Assembly (NCBI GenBank): GCA_041688015.1
Contig: JBDNIY010000007.1
Location: 1-64,000, forward strand
DNA from: Parvibaculum sp041688015
Lineage (GTDB): Bacteria; Pseudomonadota; Alphaproteobacteria; Parvibaculales; Parvibaculaceae
DNA: 64,000 bases
Reading direction: 5' to 3'
A model generated the notes under the pieces. That model was not told the origin of the DNA. It searched no databases and saw only the letters and a program-made list of their open reading frames with translations. Shown in pieces: positions 44,849 to 53,827 of this stretch; positions within the stretch are counted from its first letter, which is position 1, and each line of letters opens with the position of its first letter. The translations under genes were made by a program, and so were the position numbers.

Positions 44849-45514
44849 TTGACCTCTGATTTTTTCGACAGTATCCGCATCGCGCCCCGCAAAAAACGCG
44901 GCCTTGAAGGCACCAAGGAAGCGCGCGAGGAAATGAAAGCGCGTGCCAATCAGCGCCCCTGCGACTGGGATGGCTGCAAGGACGCGGGCAAGCACCGCGC
45001 GCCCGGCCTGCCAACCAACAACGACCTCAATGGCCGCGACACCACCTATCGCTGGTTTTGCGCCAAGCATATCCGCGAATTCAACGCCAATTACGACTTT
45101 TTCTCCGGCATGACAACCGCCGAAGTGGCCAAATTTCAGCGCGAAGGCCTGACCGGGCACCGGCCAACCTGGGGTCTAGGCGTCAATGCCGCCCCCAATT
45201 ACAGCCAAGGCTTTGGAAAAAAGGGTAAACGCGCCGGAGCCGCCTTCCGCGATGCTTATGCACTTTTCGGCGAAGACGCTACGTCATCGACCGATAATGC
45301 GCCGCGCCGCCCACGCGTCAAGCCATTGCAACAACAGGCTTTGCAAACTCTAGAGCTTGAGGAAACCGCCACCTTGATCGAGATTAAGTCCCGGTATAAG
45401 GAACTTGTGAAACGACACCACCCAGACGCCAATGGCGGCGACCGATCCGCTGAAGACCGTCTGCGCAAAGTCATTCAGGCCTATGACTATCTCCGCAAGA
45501 GCGGCTTCTGCTAA
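44849..45514 (+). CDS. J domain-containing protein
   Basis: This 221-residue DnaJ-type co-chaperone has its J domain at the C terminus (about 160-221), with the HPD motif in KRHHPDANGG. The N-terminal part has a CDWDGCKDAGKHRAP segment and WFCAKHIREFNANYDFF, a probable zinc site. This layout is the alphaproteobacterial DnaJ-like family found beside bolA and cobS. A TTG at 44849 is the only start that keeps the N terminus, with weak Shine-Dalgarno support. Confidence 0.88.
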   Translation: MTSDFFDSIRIAPRKKRGLEGTKEAREEMKARANQRPCDWDGCKDAGKHRAPGLPTNNDLNGRDTTYRWFCAKHIREFNANYDFFSGMTTAEVAKFQREGLTGHRPTWGLGVNAAPNYSQGFGKKGKRAGAAFRDAYALFGEDATSSTDNAPRRPRVKPLQQQALQTLELEETATLIEIKSRYKELVKRHHPDANGGDRSAEDRLRKVIQAYDYLRKSGFC

Positions 45515-45602
45515 TCTGCAATAATGCGAATTGCGAAACTGTTTAGGGCACCGATCGTGGCGGGTCTTGAGCCGCACCGGATGGTTTGATCTTGACGCGA
45601 TC

Positions 45603-45630
45603 TTGAAATTTTGACCGCTCCCTGGATACG
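45603..45630 (+). promoter_or_regulatory. candidate cobS promoter
   Basis: TTGAAA (45603-45608), 16 bases, then GATACG (45625-45630), with a short leader of about 20 bases. The direct repeat GATCTTGA-CGC-GATCTTGA just ahead (about 45588-45606) may be a regulator site. Confidence 0.35.
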
Positions 45631-45657
45631 AGCGGCACGACTTTGGAAGCAGGTACG

Positions 45658-46653
45658 ATGAGCTTAGATGTAACAGGTAGCATGTCGCTGGACGGGCCAG
45701 ATACGACGGTCAACGTGCGCGATACTTTCAAGATCGATGTGGACCTGATGGTGCCGGCGTTCAGCCAGAGCAGCGAATACGTCCCCGATTTCGACCCCGA
45801 CTATTTGTTTGACCGCGACACGACGCTGGCCATTCTAGCCGGCTTTGCCTTCAATCGCCGCGTCATGGTGCAAGGTTACCACGGCACCGGCAAATCAACC
45901 CATATCGAGCAGGTGGCCGCGCGCCTCAACTGGCCATGCATCCGCATCAACCTCGACAGTCATATCAGCCGTATCGATCTCATCGGCAAGGATGCCATTG
46001 TGTTGCGCGAAGGCAAGCAGGTGACCGAATTCCGCGAAGGCCTACTGCCATGGGCACTGCAACACCCCGTCGCGCTTGTCTTTGACGAGTATGATGCCGG
46101 GCGCCCTGACGTGATGTTCGTGATCCAGCGTATTTTGGAAGTATCAGGCAAGCTGACTTTGCTCGACCAAAACCGCGTCATCCGCCCCCACAGCGCCTTC
46201 CGCCTGTTCTCGACGGCCAACACTGTGGGTCTGGGTGATACATCGGGCCTCTATCACGGTACGCAGCAGATCAACCAAGGTCAGATGGACCGTTGGAACA
46301 TCGTCACCACGCTGAACTATCTGCCGCATGATGCCGAAGTCGATATCATGGTGGCCAAAATCAAGTCGTATCAGACCGAAGAAGGCAGAAAGAAAATCTC
46401 CGCCATGGTGCGCGTTGCCGACCTCACACGTTCGGCCTTCATCAACGGCGACATCTCGACCGTGATGAGCCCGCGCACGGTGCTGACATGGGCCGAGAAC
46501 GCCGAAATCTTTGGCGGCGATCTGGGCTTTGCCTTCCGCCTGACCTTCCTCAACAAATGCGATGAGCTGGAACGCCCGACGGTTGCCGAATTCTACCAAC
46601 GTAGTTTCGGCGAAGACCTGCCAGACAGCGCCGTCCATATCATGGTCGCCTGA
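45658..46653 (+). CDS. cobS: cobaltochelatase AAA+ subunit CobS
   Basis: This 331-residue AAA+ ATPase of the CobNST chelatase inserts cobalt into hydrogenobyrinic acid diamide in aerobic B12 synthesis. The Walker A is GYHGTGKSTH, Walker B LVFDEYDAGRPDV, and the sensor region STANTVGLGD. The ATG at 45658 follows AGG by 5 bases. A TTG five codons earlier is not needed. cobT follows, but cobN and other cobalamin genes are not in the window. Confidence 0.95.
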   Translation: MSLDVTGSMSLDGPDTTVNVRDTFKIDVDLMVPAFSQSSEYVPDFDPDYLFDRDTTLAILAGFAFNRRVMVQGYHGTGKSTHIEQVAARLNWPCIRINLDSHISRIDLIGKDAIVLREGKQVTEFREGLLPWALQHPVALVFDEYDAGRPDVMFVIQRILEVSGKLTLLDQNRVIRPHSAFRLFSTANTVGLGDTSGLYHGTQQINQGQMDRWNIVTTLNYLPHDAEVDIMVAKIKSYQTEEGRKKISAMVRVADLTRSAFINGDISTVMSPRTVLTWAENAEIFGGDLGFAFRLTFLNKCDELERPTVAEFYQRSFGEDLPDSAVHIMVA

Positions 46654-46681
46654 GGCCCTGAACATTGAAGGGCGCATGTAG

Positions 46682-48586
46682 ATGAGCACCAAGGAAGGCC
46701 CGGTCGAACCGTTCAAACGCGCGCTAACAACCACCATGCGCACGATTGCGGAGAACGCCGAGCTAAATGTTACCTTCGGCACTGAGCCGCCGGGCCTACG
46801 CGGCTTGCGGGCGCGCCTGCCGCTGCCTAGCCGTTCGCTGCCACCTGAAGAGGTCGCGCAAGTGCGCGGCGTCGCTGACGGCTACGCGCTGCGCCTTGCC
46901 CATCACGACGAAAAGATCAACGCTCGCCTCCAGCCCGAAGGCAGCAACGCGCTGGCCGTATTCGACGCAATCGAGCAAGCTCGCTGTGAGGCCATCGGCG
47001 CCAATCAAATGATGGGCATGGGTCAGAACCTGACTGCCGCCCTTGAGCAACGCGGCCTCTCGCGCGGCTACAATCGCATCAAAACCAAAGACGAAGCACC
47101 GCTGGCCGAAGCCGTCGCCATGATGGTACGCGAAGAGCTAACAGGTGAAGCGCCACCGCCATCATTCCAGCCATTGGTTGATCTCTGGCGGCCGTGGATT
47201 GAGGAAAAAGCAGGCGGCGCTCTGAAGCGCCTGCATGACATCGCCGAAGACCAGACCGCCTTTGCCCGCGTCACCCGTGACATTCTCAAAGACCTCGATA
47301 TGGGGGCCGAACTCGGTCAGCCGCAGGACGACCAGTCCGAAGACAGCGATTCAGAAGAAGGCGACAGCGACCAAACGTCTGACGAGAGCCAGTCAGGCGA
47401 AGCCGAACAGCCCGACGGCGCGTCGGCTGAACGTGTCGAATATGCCGAAGGCGAAGGTGAAGAAGGCGACGAGCAGACCGTCGAAGTTGAAAGCGACGAT
47501 GATGCGCTGGACGGCGAGACCGACGAGGCCAGCGAAGGCACGCAGCCTTGGCGGCCCAACAACGGCGCCGATGACCGCAACCGCGTGCCGACCTACAAGG
47601 TTTTTTCCTCACAGTTCGACGAAGTAATCTCGGCTGAAGACTTGTGCGACATCGAAGAGCTCTCACGTCTGCGCCAATATCTTGATCAGCAATTGCAGCA
47701 GATGCAGGGCGTCGTCTCGCGCCTCGCCAATCGCCTGCAACGCCGATTGCTGGCCAAGCAGAACCGCACATGGGAATTCGACCTTGAAGAAGGCATCCTT
47801 GATGCTGGTCGCTTGACCCGCGTGGTCACTGACCCGATGCATCCGCTGTCGTTCAAGATCGAACACGACATGAATTTCCGTGACACGGTGGTGACGCTGC
47901 TGCTCGACAATTCAGGCTCAATGCGCGGACGCCCGATCACGGTGGCCGCCATGTGCGCCGACATTTTGGCGCGCACGTTGGAACGCTGCAATGTGAAGGT
48001 CGAAATTCTCGGCTTCACGACGCGGCAATGGAAAGGCGGCCAATCGCGCGAGCGGTGGCTGGCCGACGGCAAGCCCGCCATGCCCGGTCGCCTCAATGAC
48101 TTGCGTCACATCATCTACAAGGCCGCTGACAGCCCCTGGCGGCGCGCCCGGCGCAATCTTGGCCTGATGATGCGTGAAGGCCTACTGAAAGAGAACATCG
48201 ACGGAGAAGCCCTCATCTGGGCCCATAACCGCTTATTGGCACGGCCTGAGCAGCGCCGCATCTTGATGGTGATTTCAGATGGTGCGCCGGTCGATGACAG
48301 CACGCTGTCTGTCAATGCCGGTAACTATCTAGAAAAGCACCTGCGTAGCGTCATCGAACAGATCGAGACACGCTCGCCCGTCGAACTGATCGCCATCGGC
48401 ATCGGCCATGACGTGACACGTTACTATCGCCGTGCTGTGACCATCGTGGACGCCGAACAACTGGGCGACGTGATGACCGACAAGCTGGCCGAACTGTTTG
48501 AGGACGAAAACGGCGGGCGGGGCGCAGGCCGTGGCCGAGGCACTAAGAAAAACACATCAATGAAGGCGGCGCGCGCAGTGCGCTAG
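46682..48586 (+). CDS. cobT: cobaltochelatase subunit CobT
   Basis: This 634-residue partner of CobS has an N-terminal helical part, a long acidic linker (about 215-300, rich in Ser/Glu/Asp) and a C-terminal von Willebrand A domain. The MIDAS motif there is DNSGSMRG near residue 410. CobS and CobT together form the chaperone-like ring that loads CobN. It is in the same direction, 28 bases after cobS. Confidence 0.95.
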   Translation: MSTKEGPVEPFKRALTTTMRTIAENAELNVTFGTEPPGLRGLRARLPLPSRSLPPEEVAQVRGVADGYALRLAHHDEKINARLQPEGSNALAVFDAIEQARCEAIGANQMMGMGQNLTAALEQRGLSRGYNRIKTKDEAPLAEAVAMMVREELTGEAPPPSFQPLVDLWRPWIEEKAGGALKRLHDIAEDQTAFARVTRDILKDLDMGAELGQPQDDQSEDSDSEEGDSDQTSDESQSGEAEQPDGASAERVEYAEGEGEEGDEQTVEVESDDDALDGETDEASEGTQPWRPNNGADDRNRVPTYKVFSSQFDEVISAEDLCDIEELSRLRQYLDQQLQQMQGVVSRLANRLQRRLLAKQNRTWEFDLEEGILDAGRLTRVVTDPMHPLSFKIEHDMNFRDTVVTLLLDNSGSMRGRPITVAAMCADILARTLERCNVKVEILGFTTRQWKGGQSRERWLADGKPAMPGRLNDLRHIIYKAADSPWRRARRNLGLMMREGLLKENIDGEALIWAHNRLLARPEQRRILMVISDGAPVDDSTLSVNAGNYLEKHLRSVIEQIETRSPVELIAIGIGHDVTRYYRRAVTIVDAEQLGDVMTDKLAELFEDENGGRGAGRGRGTKKNTSMKAARAVR

Positions 48587-48711
48587 GTTGATGCTTGTGA
48601 AAGGCATACGCCCCGATATGATACCCCAAGCGTAAGCGCAAAACGTCGCGGCGCGAGGCATGAGTTTGCGGCGTGACCACAGCCACACAAGCAGCGCTTG
48701 TGTGGGCATGA

Positions 48712-49866
48712 ATGGAGTGGCGTAAAATTTTCCGGTATCTGTCGAACAGGAATTTTGTTCCTACTGTTTTGGCCGTTGCGCTATTGGTCACACCGTTGGC
48801 GCTCCAGCCAGCCCATGCCGTCGACAACGCCACGCAAAGTGCCAACGCCGATCTGAGCGTCCCGATTGAACTCGACGCGCAACCCATCCGCTGGAACCCT
48901 GACAACCGCAACGACCTCACCGCAGGCGAACTCGAATGGGCAGGCGGCATCGTCGTCACATCCAACCACAAGGACTTTGGCGGCTGGTCGGCCATAGCTG
49001 TCAGCGCAGATGGCACGACGTTGCTGGCGCTGTCGGACCAAGCCCATTGGCTGAGCGCACAGATCCTTTATGACGAGCGAGGGCGCCTGTCGGGTTTGGT
49101 CGATGGCAACATCGCGCCATTGCTTGACCTCAAAGGCAAGCCAATTACCAGCAAAAGCATGGGCGATGCCGAGGGCATGACCGTTACGGGCGACGATCCA
49201 CTCGCGGGCGATGTCTATGTCAGCTTTGAACGCTTCCATCGCATCTGGCGCTATGACTTTGGTGCCAATGGCATGGCCGCGTGGCCAAGCCAGATCATCA
49301 CCGAGCGCCAATTTGGCAAGATGCCCGCCAATAGCGGCATCGAGGCGTTGACCACACTCGAACCGATCATTGGCGGCGACAAGCAGCGCCTGCTCGCCGT
49401 CACCGAAGACGCTCGCGACCCCACGGGCAACCGCAAGGCCTTTCTGGTGGAAGGCCGCAAGTTTGAACGGCTCTCTACAAAACGTAACGCGCCGTACAAG
49501 CCGACCGACATCGCACGTTTGCCCAATGGCGATTTTCTGATGCTGGAACGCAGCTTCTCGTTGCTGGCAGGCCCCGGCATGGAACTGCGTCGCATCAAAG
49601 CGAGCGATGTAAAAGCGGGTGCGATCCTCAACGGCAAGCTGCTGCTGCGCACCAACAACAAGCACACCATCGACAATATGGAAGGCTTGGCCGTGCGGCA
49701 GGGGCCTAAGGGTGAGATTTTCGTCTATCTGATCTCGGACGACAATTATAGCTTCCTGCAGCACACCTATCTGATGATGTTCAAGCTGAAGCCTGAAGCC
49801 AAAGAGGCAGCACCGGGCACATTGGGCACGATCACGCTCCCCCAAAGCCAGATAAAGGCCGAATAA
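48712..49866 (+). CDS. esterase-like phytase-domain protein, exported
   Basis: This 384-residue protein has a signal peptide ending LALQPAHA near residue 35. It then has a beta-propeller-like domain (GGWSAIAVSADGTTLLALSDQAHWL, GDAEGMTV) of the esterase-like/phytase family. The substrate is unknown. It follows cobT in the order often seen in alphaproteobacteria and overlaps the convergent membrane protein gene by 35 bases. Confidence 0.85.
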   Translation: MEWRKIFRYLSNRNFVPTVLAVALLVTPLALQPAHAVDNATQSANADLSVPIELDAQPIRWNPDNRNDLTAGELEWAGGIVVTSNHKDFGGWSAIAVSADGTTLLALSDQAHWLSAQILYDERGRLSGLVDGNIAPLLDLKGKPITSKSMGDAEGMTVTGDDPLAGDVYVSFERFHRIWRYDFGANGMAAWPSQIITERQFGKMPANSGIEALTTLEPIIGGDKQRLLAVTEDARDPTGNRKAFLVEGRKFERLSTKRNAPYKPTDIARLPNGDFLMLERSFSLLAGPGMELRRIKASDVKAGAILNGKLLLRTNNKHTIDNMEGLAVRQGPKGEIFVYLISDDNYSFLQHTYLMMFKLKPEAKEAAPGTLGTITLPQSQIKAE

Positions 49867-50545
49867 CACGGCGCAGCGCCGCTGTCGGCAAAAGCTGACC
49901 GATCGCCCAGACAAGCTGCAAAGCCGACAGGGCGAACAGCCGCGGCCATATATCACCGCTCCATACGCCGCCAAACGTGCCCTGCTCCAGCCTAAAATAA
50001 AGGATGTGAAAGGCGAATGTCGTGGCAAGCCCTGCCACCAGCGCGGCCACCAGCGGCGCTTTCCACCAGGGGATGCCACGCAGCCAATCGAAAAAATAGA
50101 TGCAGAAAATCTGACCAACAAACAGCGCCACGCCGAAACTCACCAAGGCGTTCAGAGACGCAACATCGCTCTCAAGCGAGGCGATAACGCTATGGACGCT
50201 TGCCCAATAGAGTCCACTGCAAACAATGATCCAACTGACCATGACCGCGTAGAGCGTCAAGGCAGGCCCATAGCGCCGATTGATCAGATTGACGACAAAG
50301 AAGCTCAAGGGCGACAGCACAAGCCCCCAAGTAAGCCAATGATCGGCCATGGGGTCGAGGGTCGGATCGATCTGCGTCAGAAAATGAAAATCGCGCGCGG
50401 GAACGGCGCGCAAATACCAGACAAGACCGATGGCTCCGACGAGCCCGATAACGGGCAAAATCATACGGCCAACAGTCGATACGACCAGCGCAATAGGCGC
50501 GACCGGTTTTGGCGGCCCCCGCCGCTCCACGCCTCTATCCAGCAT
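49832..50545 (-). CDS. membrane protein, VUT/YhhQ-like
   Basis: This 237-residue protein has about six membrane segments. NLINRRYGP and GIPWWKAPLVAALVAGLATTFAFH resemble the YhhQ/VUT family, whose members transport queuosine precursors. The resemblance is remote, and the canonical aspartates are partly replaced. GGGGAG 5 bases ahead fixes the ATG at 50545. The last 35 bases overlap the phytase-like gene tail to tail. Confidence 0.6.
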   Translation of the reverse strand: MLDRGVERRGPPKPVAPIALVVSTVGRMILPVIGLVGAIGLVWYLRAVPARDFHFLTQIDPTLDPMADHWLTWGLVLSPLSFFVVNLINRRYGPALTLYAVMVSWIIVCSGLYWASVHSVIASLESDVASLNALVSFGVALFVGQIFCIYFFDWLRGIPWWKAPLVAALVAGLATTFAFHILYFRLEQGTFGGVWSGDIWPRLFALSALQLVWAIGQLLPTAALRRVIRPLSGFGGA

Positions 50546-50602
50546 CGAAACTCCCCACAAACCAAGTCCGAACTCTAACCGGGCAACATGCGGGCGAAAA
50601 GC

Positions 50603-50632
50603 AAAACGGGCAGCCCTGAGGCTACCCGTTTT
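50603..50632. terminator. intrinsic terminator after rpmB
   Basis: AAAACGGG-C-AGCC-CTGA-GGCT-A-CCCGTTTT forms a 12-bp stem with one mismatch, ending in T runs on both strands. It lies 46 bases after the rpmB stop. Confidence 0.75.
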
Positions 50633-50677
50633 GAAATTCTTCAGAAAAAAGAGCGCTTTAGCGCGAAATCAGCGTTT

Positions 50678-50971
50678 TTAGGCAGCGACGGCTGCCTTGG
50701 CCTTCTCGATATTGCTTTTGAGCTTCAGCGCTCGGGCCGACAGATCGGTCTTGCGGGCTTTGATCAGGAAAGCGTCAAGACCGCCATTATGCTCAACCGA
50801 GCGCAGCGCATGAGCTGAAATGCGAAGTGAATGCTGGCTGCCGAGCAGATCGCTCATCAGCGTGACCTGGCAAAGGTTGGGCAGGAACCGACGCCGCGTC
50901 TTGCGGTTGGCGTGGCTCACATTATTGCCAGACATGACGGCCTTGCCGGTAAGTTCGCAACGACGCGACAT
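50678..50971 (-). CDS. rpmB: 50S ribosomal protein L28
   Basis: This 97-residue protein has the start MSRRCELTGKAVMSGNNVSHANRKTRRRFLPN, typical of L28. The alphaproteobacterial C-terminal extension RALKLKSNIEKAKAAV follows. AAGGAAG stands 7 bases before the ATG, so the longer upstream frame is not used. A strong promoter lies about 120 bases ahead. Confidence 0.97.
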   Translation of the reverse strand: MSRRCELTGKAVMSGNNVSHANRKTRRRFLPNLCQVTLMSDLLGSQHSLRISAHALRSVEHNGGLDAFLIKARKTDLSARALKLKSNIEKAKAAVAA

Positions 50972-51064
50972 GGGATACTTCCTTGCAATCAGCTTGGGGC
51001 AGCCCGAATAAGGGCGCACAGGCAAATGAGTGGGGCGGGCCGATAAGGACCGAACAGGCGCGAA

Positions 51065-51093
51065 CGTATAAAAGGAGCAGACCAACCCGTCAA
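51065..51093 (-). promoter_or_regulatory. rpmB promoter
   Basis: The minus strand has TTGACG (51088-51093), a 17-base spacer and TATACG (51065-51070). The match to consensus is very good. The leader is about 87 bases. Confidence 0.75.
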
Positions 51094-51161
51094 GGGTTAG
51101 CGGCAAAACTAGCGCATTATGGCGGCTAAAAACCGCATTTTTCAGGGCCAGACAGGCCTTT

Positions 51162-52163
51162 TCAGCCCTGCCCCTCGCCAAACACCAGCCCAAGCAAGCG
51201 CTGGGCAGCCAGCGTCGGTGTGATGGCCCCCGACGTCACGTCGGCCTCAAGCACGGGAATGAGGCGCGCGGCCTCCTTGTTTGCCTTGAGTGAGGTCAAA
51301 AGCCCTTCGCGAATCTCTGTCCACATCCAAGCCTGAGCTTGGGCAGCACGTTGCCGGGCGATCTCGCCTGCGCCCTGCAGAGCTTCATGATGCGCGCTCA
51401 CTGCCTCCCAGATCTCGGCCATGCCGGACCCCTTAAGCGCGGAGGCCAACAAGACACTGGGCTGCCAATGCGCGCTTTTGGGCCGCATGAGGCGGAGCCC
51501 CGCCTTGTATTCCATGGCCGCCCGCTTGGCCGCAGGCAGCATGTCGCCATCGGCTTTATTGACCACGACAAGATCGGCCAGTTCCATAATACCGCGTTTG
51601 ATGCCCTGCAATTCATCGCCGCCACCCGGCGACAAGAGCAGCAAAAACATATCGACCATATCGGCCACGGCTGTTTCGGATTGACCGACGCCCACGGTTT
51701 CGATGAGCACAACGTCAAAGCCAGCGGCTTCGGTCAGCAGCATCGCCTCGCGCGTGCGCCGCGCCACACCGCCCAGCGTGCCGCTGGCAGGCGATGGCCG
51801 AATGAAAGCATTGGGATCACGCGCCAAAAGCTCCATGCGCGTTTTGTCGCCCAAAATTGACCCCCCCGATAGCGACGACGAGGGATCAATGGCCAGTACC
51901 GCAACCTTGTGGCCGCGTTCGGTGAGAAATAGGCCAAAGGCCTCAGTGAACGTCGATTTGCCGACGCCTGGCGCGCCCGACAGCCCCAAACGCACGGCCC
52001 CGCCGGTGTCAGGCAGCAACAGAGTGAGAAGCGCTTGTGCAAGCGCCTGATGATCAGCGCGCGAGCTTTCGACAAGCGTGATAGCGCGCGCCAAAGCCGT
52101 GCGTTCACCAGCGCGAATACGCGCGGCAAGTTCCACAGGATCGCTTGTGCCTCGTGCGCTCAA
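51162..52163 (-). CDS. meaB: methylmalonyl-CoA mutase-associated GTPase MeaB
   Basis: This G3E GTPase of about 333 residues guards B12 loading and protects methylmalonyl-CoA mutase. The P-loop is GAPGVGKST, followed by DPSSSLSGGSILGDKTRM and ETVGVGQSE, with the guanine motif VVNKADGD. The TTG at 52163 is preferred since a perfect GGAGGT lies 4-5 bases ahead. A GTG four codons earlier is possible. It is 3-4 kb from its client mutase but in a separate operon. Confidence 0.95.
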   Translation of the reverse strand: MSARGTSDPVELAARIRAGERTALARAITLVESSRADHQALAQALLTLLLPDTGGAVRLGLSGAPGVGKSTFTEAFGLFLTERGHKVAVLAIDPSSSLSGGSILGDKTRMELLARDPNAFIRPSPASGTLGGVARRTREAMLLTEAAGFDVVLIETVGVGQSETAVADMVDMFLLLLSPGGGDELQGIKRGIMELADLVVVNKADGDMLPAAKRAAMEYKAGLRLMRPKSAHWQPSVLLASALKGSGMAEIWEAVSAHHEALQGAGEIARQRAAQAQAWMWTEIREGLLTSLKANKEAARLIPVLEADVTSGAITPTLAAQRLLGLVFGEGQG

Positions 52164-52303
52164 TCTTACCTCCACCGCTGCATCTGGCGTTTGCCTTGTT
52201 CCAATTCATACCCCAAGTTGCATACTGGCTTGGGCCAACGCCGTCCAGAGACGGTTTTCGGCGCGTCGTGCGTTGAATACTCGAAACAGAGGAAGTCCAC
52301 GCC

Positions 52304-53233
52304 ATGGCAATAAAGACAAGCCACAAAATTTGGTCAAAAGCCGCCTGTAAACTGGTGGCCTTGGTTGCTGCCGCGTCAATGGCTGGTGCCCAACCGCTAT
52401 TTGCCACCCAAACCCCGCCTGTACAAGACACCGGCCCCATGAATCCGACCCAAATGAATCCGACCCATGTGACGGCAGATTTCACGATCTATGTCGGCGG
52501 GTTTCTGTTTGTCGAAGGCAACTTCAATGCCCGCCTTGAGCACGACGACTATCGACTGGCCACCGAGATGACCACCGTGGGTGTCGCAGCGGCGTTTTAT
52601 CCCGCAGATTATAAGCTGGCGAGTGAAGGCAGGCTCAAAGCCGAACGTGTCGAGCCGCGGCGGTTTTATTCAGACACCACGGCAAAGAAAGACGCCCGTG
52701 TGCTGACGCTGACCTATGACAAATCGCATATGCCACGCCTCAGCGCGACACCACCCTATAGTGCCCGCGATCTGAAGGACGTGAAACCGGCGCTGCAAAT
52801 CAACACCCAAGACCCCGTCAGCGCCTTCATGCTGCCGGTGGCAGGCGGCGCAAACCCTTGCGCGCGCACCTTGGCAGTGTTCGATGGACGCCGCCGTTTC
52901 AATCTAACGTTCAATTATGTCGGCAAAAAAAAGATGACGCCGCCGAACACAGCCCACCCCGATCAACCAGCAACACCCATCACCGCCGTCGTTTGCACCA
53001 TTCGCTATGAAGCGATTGCGCCGCCCGAAAAGAAGCGCAAGTTCACCACCATGCTGCGCCGAAATGACGACATGAAAATATGGCTCGCTCCCTTTGATGG
53101 CGGTCGGGTTTATATGCCAGTCAGGTTTGAACTGAGAACGCCGCTTGGCAGCGCGGTTATGAAACTAAAAAACTTGACGCAAACTCAGGTTGCCGACGCA
53201 GCGCCCGACAAACAACGCGCCGCCGAAAACTGA
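52304..53233 (+). CDS. DUF3108 domain-containing exported protein
   Basis: This 309-residue protein has a signal peptide (about 1-34, ending LFA). DUF3108 follows (ADFTIYVGGFLFVEGNFNARLEHDDYRL, then PRRFYSD). Proteins of this family are periplasmic beta-barrel-like folds of unknown function. A 15-base tandem duplication (52439-52468) gives MNPTQMNPT in the mature N terminus. The gene is divergent from meaB. Confidence 0.85.
   Translation: MAIKTSHKIWSKAACKLVALVAAASMAGAQPLFATQTPPVQDTGPMNPTQMNPTHVTADFTIYVGGFLFVEGNFNARLEHDDYRLATEMTTVGVAAAFYPADYKLASEGRLKAERVEPRRFYSDTTAKKDARVLTLTYDKSHMPRLSATPPYSARDLKDVKPALQINTQDPVSAFMLPVAGGANPCARTLAVFDGRRRFNLTFNYVGKKKMTPPNTAHPDQPATPITAVVCTIRYEAIAPPEKKRKFTTMLRRNDDMKIWLAPFDGGRVYMPVRFELRTPLGSAVMKLKNLTQTQVADAAPDKQRAAEN
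52439..52468. repeat. 15-base tandem duplication in DUF3108 gene
   Basis: ATGAATCCGACCCAA is followed by ATGAATCCGACCCAT, in frame, encoding MNPTQ and MNPTH. It sits just after the signal peptide. Confidence 0.9.
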
Positions 53234-53248
53234 CGCGGCTGATCCGCC

Positions 53249-53488
53249 TTACATGTCTTTGTGCAAAAGACCGTGCGTTTCCGATAGAAGATCAGTCAAA
53301 CGCAAGAGCAGCGGGTCATTAGACGCCGTTCCATGTTGCTGCATGTCAAAAACCAGTTTTTCCAGCCGTTCTGCCAAAACCGCATAATAAGCCTGAGGGT
53401 CAGACGATGAATGAAGTGAATCATCTGACACGCGCTCAAAACCGTCCTGCGCGACATCGACGCGAGCAGATTGTTCGTGGGCGCTCAT
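53249..53488 (-). CDS. small protein of unknown function
   Basis: This 79-residue acidic, helical protein starts MSAHEQSARVDVAQDGFERV and continues with YYAVLAERLEKLVFDMQQHG. A consensus GGAGGTG stands 5 bases before the ATG at 53488, strong support for a real gene. It is convergent with the DUF3108 gene. I do not recognise it. Confidence 0.65.
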   Translation of the reverse strand: MSAHEQSARVDVAQDGFERVSDDSLHSSSDPQAYYAVLAERLEKLVFDMQQHGTASNDPLLLRLTDLLSETHGLLHKDM

Positions 53489-53827
53489 ATTGCACCTCCG
53501 TCGGATCTCTCTCAGATATAAACGTTCCAACAGCGCTAATTGTCCAAGCACCTAACGCGCAGACCGCATCGCTTGCGTAGTTCGCCTTGAATGACATCGA
53601 GCCCAAATGGGTACACATCAAATGCACTCGGAGACCGTTGAGCGCTGCGAGGCTTGAACCGGATCAACTCTTTTATGGCCAACCATTGCGGCGAGATTTA
53701 GGTGGCTGCCGTTAACCATGCAAGATGTGAAGACGTATAGGTGCGGAAATGTCGCAGAAAATTGCAACTTTCCCTCACTTTTTATGCGTCAATTCGTCCG
53801 TCAACAAACTTTTTAAAAATCTAAAAA
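53489..53827. other. 339-base gap before methylmalonyl-CoA mutase stop
   Basis: No gene seen. The right end is AT-rich with several T and A runs (53775-53832), which may stop the mutase transcript. A TATACG box at about 53735 (minus strand) has no good -35. Confidence 0.4.

Noticed and set aside
52212..52234. 6-bp inverted repeat CCCAAG / CTTGGG between meaB and the DUF3108 gene
   Set aside because: The arms are short and 11 bases apart, so chance is likely.
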